A stretch of DNA of 39,604 nt, taken from NCBI RefSeq assembly GCF_000813985.1, contig NZ_JWLJ01000018.1, forward strand, positions 1 to 39,604, read 5' to 3'. This document shows, one piece after another, positions 27,041 to 33,244 of the stretch. Position numbers and translations under genes: made by a program. The notes beneath the pieces were generated by a model. It searched no databases. It was not told the origin of the DNA and saw only the letters and a list, made by a program, of their open reading frames with translations. The first letter of the stretch is position 1; the number at the start of each line of letters is the position of its first letter. Origin of the DNA: Ruegeria sp. ANG-R. Lineage in GTDB: Bacteria > Pseudomonadota > Alphaproteobacteria > Rhodobacterales > Rhodobacteraceae.

Positions 27041-27487
27041 ATGGCCAACGTAATCAAGAAGAGTGCCACACTGCAGTGCAGTCCGAACGATGCCTTTCGA
27101 GCATTTGTAGAAAAGGTTGATCTTTGGTGGCCGCAGGGACACCGGAAGTTCGAAGGTTCAACACTACGTTTCGAAGCGCGCGTCGGCGGTAGGTTCTTCG
27201 AAGACCACCCCGCGGACGGGCAGTTTGTCCTCGGGGAGGTACTTGAGCTAGTACCGTCGCGTGTTTTGCGCTTCACGTGGCATCCAGGAAAACTCTCGGC
27301 CCCCACAGAAGTTTCTGTACGCTTTGTCGCAGATGGGGATACAACTCGTGTTCTGATTGATCACTCCGAGGGATCCGCCGCTATGGGGGAACAATGGCCC
27401 GAACGTGCAGCGCTGTTTGTTGCAGGCTGGACGCGCGTTCTCGCTGAATTGGACACATACATATTTTCATCAACGCAAGGTCACTGA
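27041..27487 (+). CDS. AHSA1/SRPBCC-domain protein
   Basis: A 148-residue START-like (SRPBCC) protein of the AHSA1 group, a helix-grip fold with a hydrophobic cavity. Visible family features: the opening strand IKKSATLQCSPNDAFRAFVE, WWPQG, RVGGRFFED, GEVLELVPSRVLRFTWHPG, DGDTTRVLIDHSEG and a C-terminal helix AALFVAGWTRVLAELDTYI. ArsR-SRPBCC pairs are a common arrangement in proteobacteria; the SRPBCC protein is thought to bind or sense a small hydrophobic compound, without a settled function. The ATG directly follows the regulator's stop and a one-base gap separates it from the DUF1761 gene. Confidence 0.88.
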   Translation: MANVIKKSATLQCSPNDAFRAFVEKVDLWWPQGHRKFEGSTLRFEARVGGRFFEDHPADGQFVLGEVLELVPSRVLRFTWHPGKLSAPTEVSVRFVADGDTTRVLIDHSEGSAAMGEQWPERAALFVAGWTRVLAELDTYIFSSTQGH

Positions 27488-27488
27488 A

Positions 27489-27902
27489 ATGGAAATCGCA
27501 TTTTCTAGCGTAAATTGGATCGCCGTCATTGTCGCAATCATTACCGGCCAAGCGCTGCTGACCTTGTGGTTTACGTTACTCTTCGGGGAACCTTGGGCAA
27601 AAGCCTATGGAGCAGAAGATCGGGCGGCCCATACACAGGCAGTGCCAGGCAGCGCTTACGGTATTGGCCTAGCTTGTATGGTCGTGCTTGTGATCGGAAC
27701 TGCCCTCTTACACCAAGCGGCCGGAATCAACACCATCATTGGCGGTCTGGTTTTCGGTGTCATTGCCGCTTTGGCATATGGGCTTGCAACAGTCCTGCCA
27801 GGATACGGGTTCCTGCTTAAACTCAAAGCAGGTCGAATAGCTGCCGGTAGCCAGGCGACTGTGATACTAGTGGTTTCCCTTGTTCTGAGCGCCTTCGGTT
27901 GA
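27489..27902 (+). CDS. DUF1761-family membrane protein
   Basis: A 137-residue protein with four hydrophobic segments (about 8-30, 56-76, 80-102, 115-136). The opening VNWIAVIVAIITGQALLTLW with FTLLFGEPWAKAYG matches the DUF1761 family pattern (vNw.avlvaa...g.lWY..lFg..W). Function is unknown. The ATG at 27489 lies one base after the AHSA1 stop; an upstream frame extension overlaps that gene and is not used. Together with the ArsR and AHSA1 genes it forms a compact rightward operon, so it may transport or sequester the same ligand, but this is speculative. Confidence 0.82.
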   Translation: MEIAFSSVNWIAVIVAIITGQALLTLWFTLLFGEPWAKAYGAEDRAAHTQAVPGSAYGIGLACMVVLVIGTALLHQAAGINTIIGGLVFGVIAALAYGLATVLPGYGFLLKLKAGRIAAGSQATVILVVSLVLSAFG

Positions 27903-28156
27903 GCCAGAAAGACGTTAGTCGAAGGCAAGTATGCATCTTGAATGCGTCGTGCCACTGGATGGGGACTTCCAGTCGAACTCATCGAGCGACAACTTCGTCT
28001 CGCAAAGCTGAAACTTCAATGTCTTGTTTTGAATATCAGCGCTGAACGTATTCCATAGAAGAACTCTGCTTGTTCAATGGTTTTGTCATTAGGATATTCT
28101 GCCCGTTTGCTCCCATCACGCAGGGTTATCGGCAGTCGGTGATTGGAAGAACTTCG
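27903..28156. other. gap, no gene
   Basis: Nothing beyond the tail of the DUF1761 operon and the edge of an IS1182-family remnant. No terminator with a clear U-tract was seen. Confidence 0.45.
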
Positions 28157-28262
28157 CAGGCTTTCAAAGATTCTGGAAGGTGGGCGCTGGAATTTGTCCG
28201 TTGCGCCGCAGGGGCCACGCAGTCGGAGGCGACCGGGACCCAGTACCACACAATGCAGACAA
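28157..28262 (-). pseudogene. IS1182-family transposase, C-terminal fragment
   Basis: The leftward frame contains CLHCVVLGPGRLRLRGPCGA followed by TDKF. This corresponds to the conserved end of IS1182-type transposases (LFAHLKRILxLxRLRLRGPxGAxDEF). After TDKF a one-base shift restores an (H)LPESLKACEVL reading like the family's HLAATAQNLRKL. It is the missing C-terminal end of the fragment at 29619-29834, displaced by about 1.36 kb. Confidence 0.65.
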
Positions 28263-28384
28263 GGTACGATCCGCAGGTTTGACGGGAAGAGGAGTTCACA
28301 GACTATCGCTCGGCCACTTGCATCCCTTTTGATCTTCAGCCAGCATCTTAGGGAACTTTTTCTTTTGATGATTGTTGGAGCAGT

Positions 28385-29239
28385 ATGGCCGGAAAGTTTG
28401 AACTTTATGAAGACAGGGCTGGTCAATTTCGGTTTCGGCTGAAAGCAGAAAATGGCGAAATCATCTTAGCAAGCGAAGGTTATGTAAAAAGGACCAGCGC
28501 GGAAAATGGAATCGCGTCGGTGAAGGTAAACGCGCCGAATGACGACCGATATGAGCGTAAGAAAACTAGATCCGGCGGGCATATGTTCAACCTCAAGGCC
28601 AGCAATGGTCAGGTGATCGGCACCAGCGAAAGCTACAGCAATACCTCAGGCCGGGATAACGGCATTGAGGCGGCCAAAAACAACGCGCCTGATGCCCAGG
28701 TCGAAGACCTAGTAATTGAAAGTGCGAAAGAGGACGAACTCCGTGAATTGGGTATTGATCGCCTTCGTGTTGCTTGGGCATTGAATGAAGCAGCAGAGGA
28801 TTCTTACGCATTTCTAGCATCCGCCGAAAATTGTCTAAAGAACATCCTTTCAGCAACCAAGCGCCAAATACCTAACGATCCTCAAAGACGTCAGGCTTGG
28901 GAAGACGAAATTGCGTTCCTACGCAAAGCCCAAGACCACATAGAAAAGCTTAAAGGGTTGGTGCCCAAAGAAGAAAATTCCGATGAAGATACAAGAACTA
29001 AAGTCGATGAAACTCGTGATGCTTTGCGGGAGTACTTGGACCATTTTAAGTCTTGGCCAAAAGAACATGTCAAAGAGGTTACTGACAGTGTTTGGAGGGC
29101 CGGGCTAATCGGAATCTTCACTGGAGTCGGCTTGATATTTGGCATCCCGGGAATTGGAGCTACAATTGGGACCGCGATGTTTGGCGGTGAAAAAATATCT
29201 AAGGCAGTGAACACACTCATCAAAGGCGGAGAGCCTTAA
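28385..29239 (+). CDS. tandem YegP (DUF1508) repeats fused to a helical and hydrophobic C-terminal region
   Basis: A 284-residue protein. Two YegP/DUF1508 modules are at 3-51 (FELYEDRAGQFRFRLKAENG, then SEGYVKRTSAENGI) and 54-107 (MFNLKASNGQVIGTSESYSN, then GRDNGI). YegP modules are small beta-alpha units of unknown function and are normally the whole protein. Here they are followed by a charged helical region (about 110-235) and a glycine-rich hydrophobic stretch (about 240-266, AGLIGIFTGVGLIFGIPGIG) with a short amphipathic tail. No signal peptide. The ATG has GGAG 5 bases upstream. The gene lies between two pieces of an IS1182 transposase. A membrane-acting or membrane-docked role is inferred from the hydrophobic segment only. 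Confidence 0.8.
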   Translation: MAGKFELYEDRAGQFRFRLKAENGEIILASEGYVKRTSAENGIASVKVNAPNDDRYERKKTRSGGHMFNLKASNGQVIGTSESYSNTSGRDNGIEAAKNNAPDAQVEDLVIESAKEDELRELGIDRLRVAWALNEAAEDSYAFLASAENCLKNILSATKRQIPNDPQRRQAWEDEIAFLRKAQDHIEKLKGLVPKEENSDEDTRTKVDETRDALREYLDHFKSWPKEHVKEVTDSVWRAGLIGIFTGVGLIFGIPGIGATIGTAMFGGEKISKAVNTLIKGGEP

Positions 29240-29618
29240 TGCCAGTCTCCCGGCTCGCGCAGTTCATTTTATCTGTTGCCCGGCTGGATTGTAAGACTAA
29301 TTGTGACTGCATCCTTGCGGCTTCATCGAGGACAGCGCATTCTTTCAAACCGTCGATCAGTTCAAAGTTGAATGCCAGTCCGACGTTGAACAATGCGGTG
29401 TGCTTTGTCCCGGTTGCCTCCCAAACTGTACATAAAAGCTGCCATTTGAAGTCATAAGCAGCGCATTACGGCGAACAGCAGCTTGGTGGCCTTTCTCCAC
29501 AATCGGTACCCCATCTCTTGAAAAATCGCACCGCTGAGGCACGAGGAATGCCTCGCTGCTACCAAGACCCCGGAAACCCGTCTGCGGCCGTGCCGGAGAT
29601 CCGCGTTGTCGATGAAGG
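29240..29618. other. gap between the YegP-fusion gene and the IS1182 fragment
   Basis: A leftward frame of about 110 codons (29357-29689) overlaps the end of the IS1182 fragment but shows no IS1182 motif after the junction. Nothing else was recognised. Confidence 0.4.
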
Positions 29619-29834
29619 GAATTTTGGCGCAATGTTGCCGTCAACCAGCCAGCTCGGCATTGGTCCTGAGCCATAAGCAGTGTCTGCAATCAGAGGTTCC
29701 GGTAGCAGATCGAACCGTTTTCTAACACGATCCGGCATCGCCATAATGGAACCGACCTCGGCATGTCGTAGTGAGCGGGTTGCTTCTACATTGAAGATAA
29801 CACAGTGATCCGTATCTATTGGAGTATTATAGAG
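29619..29834 (-). pseudogene. IS1182-family transposase, central fragment
   Basis: The leftward frame (continuing to about 29918 at its start) reads YNTPIDTDHCVIFNVEATRS, then LRHAEVGSIMAMPDRVRKRF and ADTAYGSGPMPSWLVDGNIA. These match the IS1182 transposase core (YLIDTDHGVIVDVEATRSIRQAEVG...RLAADTAYGSGPMLAWLV). The D of ADTAYG is one of the expected catalytic acidic residues. The N-terminal region and everything after NIAPKF are absent or scrambled, so it is inactive. Confidence 0.85.
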
Positions 29835-29986
29835 TCGGCAAAGAACGCAGGGCCTTTGTGCGCTAACGTCCGGTTCGAAATGGGGCGTGAACTTGGCTGC
29901 GCGGTCGTTGCGGCTCATTCTGACCTATTGGCCTAATCTGTGAAGCAACTGTTCACCATTTCATAGCCAAGCAGGTTAACGTGAAG

Positions 29987-30020
29987 CCTTTGCGGGAACG
30001 AGGTTTCATTCCCGCAAAGG
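29987..30020 (-). terminator. strong terminator hairpin after the RTX gene
   Basis: CCTTTGCGGGAA (29987-29998) and TTCCCGCAAAGG (30009-30020) form a perfect 12-bp stem with a 10-base loop, 10 bases past the RTX gene's stop on its strand. The following sequence is only weakly T-rich. Confidence 0.7.
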
Positions 30021-30029
30021 TTCAAAACC

Positions 30030-31691
30030 TTAGACGAACGCGAAGTCGATGTCAGACAGAGCATAGCTGGCGCCGTTGTCCAGCGCCAGGCTGCCAGCGT
30101 CTTCTCCGAAATCGAGAATCAGGGTACTTCCGTCCACGCTCGCAAAATCAGCAAGAATAGCATCTTCAGCGATCTCAATACCAAGATCTAATTCCAGGGT
30201 GTCTTCCAGACGGAAATCAGTAATCCGGTCACTACCTCCGTTAAAGACGAATACATCGGCACCGCGCCCGCCGGTCAACATGTCATTGTCGTCACCACCG
30301 TCCAGACGGTCGTCGCCACGTCCACCCCTCAGGATGTCGTTGCCTTCTCCTCCGGTCAACTGGTCGTCGCCTCTACCGCCTGCGGCATGGTCATCACCAT
30401 TACCGCCAAACAGTTCATCATCGCCGCGACACCCCCTGAGTGTGTCGTCGCCGTCACCGCCGAACTGGACATCGTCGCCGCGCCCACCGTTCAGAATATC
30501 ATCACCACCCTGACCGAACTGCAGGTCATCTCCACGACCCCCTTTCAATGTGTCATCCTTGGCGCCCCCGATCTGTCGATCATCGACATTGGTTCCGCGC
30601 AGAGTTACTGCCTCGTCTTCGCTGTCTTCATAGCCCGACAGTGCACGCGGCCGCGCGACGCCTTCGTCATCAAGGCCCGATGTGAACACAATGGTTTCCT
30701 GATTGTCGAGGAAATCCCCATCACCATTGACATCGGACAATTCGATCACGTGCTCATCAGCGGTGAAGTATACCTTATTGCCGACGGTCGTGACGTTGAA
30801 GCCGACAAACATGTTATATCCTTCGGGTAACTCCGATGCGTTCCAGATCTCGCGCGCCTCATAAGCTACGTCGATATCTCCGCTTCCGTTCCAGTCGGTC
30901 AGTACATAGAGTTTTGGTTCTGCGCCCGGCTCACTACGGCTTGGAAACCATGTTAGCGTCAGCAGGCTGTCGCCGCGTACGGCCGATGACAAATCGACAG
31001 GTGCGCCGAAATTCATCGAATCCGAGATGAAGGGTTTGACTTCATCCGCCGTGATTTGACCATCACCATTAAGATCTTCTGCACGATGGATGACGTCATC
31101 CTGCGCCGCGCCGTTCAGATCATTGATGTAAGCGATATCGTCATTAAAAACAATGTCGTACGGGACTGCGGCTTCGCCTTGTGGTAGACCATCGGTTGTC
31201 AAAATCGCCTGCAGGTCAAGCCACACGGTCGCCTCACCATCGTCATTTGCGTCGCCATCGCCATTAAGGTCCTCCAGGCGGTAGATCGCATCCTGTGGAG
31301 CCGCGCTGACACCTGCATTTGACAGGTAGATCGCGCCGTCTGCGCCTTGTGCAATTGATTGTGGGGTCACAGTTGACAGACCAGCGGCGTTGCTTGCATC
31401 AAAAAAGACCGTAGCCTCTCCGAGATCATTGGCATCGCCATCGGAATTGCCATCTTTTAGCCGATAGACGGCATCGGTGTTTCCATCTCCAAAATAGACA
31501 AATTCCGAGTCATCCTGAAAGACGCCGAAAATGTTGGACGTGGGATCAGCATAGCCACCTGCGTTGGTTCCATCAAAAAATGTTATGCGCTCGCCTGCGT
31601 CCAGGGCATCTCCGTTACCGTTTAGATCGCGAAGAAGATAAAGTTTGTCCGCGCGCTGATCGCCCAAAAGCAAGCCACTGATATTTGCCAT
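30030..31691 (-). CDS. secreted RTX-repeat calcium-binding protein with calcium-loop-rich N-terminal domain
   Basis: A 553-residue protein. The N-terminal part (about 1-370) contains at least six loops of the type DLNGNGDALDAGE / DGNSDGDANDLGE / DLNGDGDANDDGE / DVNGDGDFLDNQE, each preceded by a YxLRD-like strand. This suggests a propeller-like domain carrying acidic DxNxDGD calcium loops. The C-terminal part (about 375-485) has RTX nonapeptides (GGxGxDxLx), then a tail (to 553) ending SDIDFAFV, typical of type I secretion signals, and no N-terminal signal peptide. The protein is therefore probably exported by a T1SS and folded by calcium outside. The ATG at 31691 has GGAG at 7 bases. No T1SS genes lie in the window. 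Catalytic activity cannot be assigned. Confidence 0.9.
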   Translation of the reverse strand: MANISGLLLGDQRADKLYLLRDLNGNGDALDAGERITFFDGTNAGGYADPTSNIFGVFQDDSEFVYFGDGNTDAVYRLKDGNSDGDANDLGEATVFFDASNAAGLSTVTPQSIAQGADGAIYLSNAGVSAAPQDAIYRLEDLNGDGDANDDGEATVWLDLQAILTTDGLPQGEAAVPYDIVFNDDIAYINDLNGAAQDDVIHRAEDLNGDGQITADEVKPFISDSMNFGAPVDLSSAVRGDSLLTLTWFPSRSEPGAEPKLYVLTDWNGSGDIDVAYEAREIWNASELPEGYNMFVGFNVTTVGNKVYFTADEHVIELSDVNGDGDFLDNQETIVFTSGLDDEGVARPRALSGYEDSEDEAVTLRGTNVDDRQIGGAKDDTLKGGRGDDLQFGQGGDDILNGGRGDDVQFGGDGDDTLRGCRGDDELFGGNGDDHAAGGRGDDQLTGGEGNDILRGGRGDDRLDGGDDNDMLTGGRGADVFVFNGGSDRITDFRLEDTLELDLGIEIAEDAILADFASVDGSTLILDFGEDAGSLALDNGASYALSDIDFAFV

Positions 31692-32120
31692 TTCCCACTC
31701 CAATGATTGGTTGAACAAGAGTAGCGGTACTAATCTTTACTGTTTCTGTCAAGAATACTTAGCTGATTTAACAAGAGGAGTTTTTCAGTATTTTGTGAGA
31801 TCGCCAAGGAACGTTCTGAGTCTGCTTTTCCTGCCACTTCGAGTAAACGCGTCGAACCCCGCCCGCCTTAAAAATCATGCGAGCCAAACACCCGGCGCCG
31901 ATCTCTTTTGATCTTGGTCCAGAACTGCACCACACGGATTTGATCGGCCGCATTTCAGTTCACGAGTTTTCGGCTTCAGCAAAGTGGGATTGCGGCACAA
32001 TTGACGAAGAACCGGTAATCTAGCGCTCTTGACGTGCATTTTTGGTTCGAGAATTAGAGAACGATACCCCAGGGTCAAAACCTATCTCTTGCTCTCCGGT
32101 CCTCCCAACACCTCATAGTA
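31692..32120. other. intergenic region between RTX and ATP-grasp genes
   Basis: Holds the divergent upstream regions of the leftward RTX gene and the rightward ATP-grasp gene. No gene and no consensus promoter recognised. Confidence 0.5.
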
Positions 32121-32141
32121 TTGATAATAGAGAATTATCAA
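32121..32141 (+). promoter_or_regulatory. palindromic site at the ATP-grasp start codon
   Basis: Arms TTGATAAT (32121-32128) and ATTATCAA (32134-32141) are a perfect 8-bp inverted repeat around the centre AGAGA, ending on the A of the start codon. The 15-base core ATAATAGAGAATTAT recurs at the start of the STAND-ATPase gene, in the opposite orientation. It contains GATAAT, which could be a -10 element giving a near-leaderless mRNA; no -35 is recognisable. Confidence 0.7.
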
Positions 32142-33238
32142 TGCCCAAAAGTAGTATAGATAGCACCGCAAGTGCCGTTGCACGTCTTATTGAAATTGGA
32201 AGAAAACAAGTCGATGATTTCGGGATTGCTTGCGTCGTCAACGTCGCCTCAGGGGAATACCGTTCGGAGTTTGACCGGAGCATTGAGTATTTCACAGAGG
32301 AAGAGTTGGAAGAAATTGTTGGTGGATTTCGAGAGGCAGGATTTTATACTGACGTCTTTGTTGGAGAAGATAGCTTCATCCGATGGGTCGATGGCGGCGG
32401 GTTAAACCACTTTGCTAGAAATCGTACACTCGTTTACAACACGGCACAAACCGGCTCGGCTCCCGGCAGAAAAAGCCTAATACCCGCGTTCTGTCAGCTT
32501 CATGGGATAAGCACATTGAATGCCAATCCCTACGCTGTCAGTTTATCTCGCCAAAAATTTCACGTTAACGCAATATTACGTTCCGTAGGCATTCCTGCGC
32601 CGGAATGCCATTGGTACGTCGGGGAAGGTCGGTGGTTAGCGGATCGTCGCCCCCCAATTGGACGGATTGTTCTGGCCAAAGCATCATTCGAAGCCGCGAG
32701 TATAGGGCTCGAGAAAAGATCTAGATTTGAGTTTACTGGAGCCGAGGATGAATTTCTTGAAGAGCTAGTTGCAGAACTATCTCAACCAATACTCGTACAG
32801 GAATTTATTGAAGGTCGTGAGGCGGAAACACCGGTGTTATGCCAAGGTAACGATGTGCTTACCTTAGACCCGGTGGGAATTTCGATTGGTGGCGAGAAAA
32901 ATCCTGGGAGCCTTTTTCTCGATTACTCCCGTGTTTGCAACGACGACTATGGTTTCTATGACTTTGCACCCAATGAACAGGACCTTGCTCACCGGTTGAA
33001 AGCTATCGCGCGTCAGGTTGTTGACACGTTACAGTTTGGTGGCTTTGCCCGCGTGGATGTCCGAATTCGAGACGGCGGCGAACCACTGGTGACTGACGTT
33101 GCGACTTCACCTCATCTGGTGAGGCATAGCGCATACGGCCATAGGTTTGCGAATCTCGGTGGGAGATCGGCGATGGCATCAGCTTTGGTAGGCTTGGCGG
33201 TTCTAAACAAAAACAAGAATATAGTGGAAGAGCGGTAG
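32141..33238 (+). CDS. D-Ala-D-Ala-ligase-like ATP-grasp protein with altered metal site
   Basis: A 365-residue ATP-grasp protein built like a D-alanine-D-alanine ligase: NTAQTGSAPGRKSLIPAFCQ (about 100-119), SLSRQKFHVNAILRSVGIPAP (substrate-lid entry, 134-154), the ATP-binding Lys and loop LAKASFEAASIGLEK (178-192; Ddl has KPxxEGSSVGV), LVQEFIEGREAET (218-230) and FARVDVRI (302-309). In Ddl the metal-binding motif is E-V-N-T-x-P-G; here it reads D319-V-A321-T-S-P-H, so the Asn is replaced by Ala and Glu by Asp. It likely ligates an amino-acid- or peptide-like substrate, or has a changed role. Start ATG 32141 follows the palindrome; an upstream extension to 32042 would run through it. The gene converges on the STAND gene. 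Confidence 0.85.
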   Translation: MPKSSIDSTASAVARLIEIGRKQVDDFGIACVVNVASGEYRSEFDRSIEYFTEEELEEIVGGFREAGFYTDVFVGEDSFIRWVDGGGLNHFARNRTLVYNTAQTGSAPGRKSLIPAFCQLHGISTLNANPYAVSLSRQKFHVNAILRSVGIPAPECHWYVGEGRWLADRRPPIGRIVLAKASFEAASIGLEKRSRFEFTGAEDEFLEELVAELSQPILVQEFIEGREAETPVLCQGNDVLTLDPVGISIGGEKNPGSLFLDYSRVCNDDYGFYDFAPNEQDLAHRLKAIARQVVDTLQFGGFARVDVRIRDGGEPLVTDVATSPHLVRHSAYGHRFANLGGRSAMASALVGLAVLNKNKNIVEER

Positions 33239-33244
33239 CTGGCA

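Noticed and set aside
30076..30830. Two long plus-strand frames antisense to the RTX repeats
   Set aside because: Their serine/proline-rich and repetitive composition mirrors the GGxGxD repeats; no ribosome-binding site or motif.
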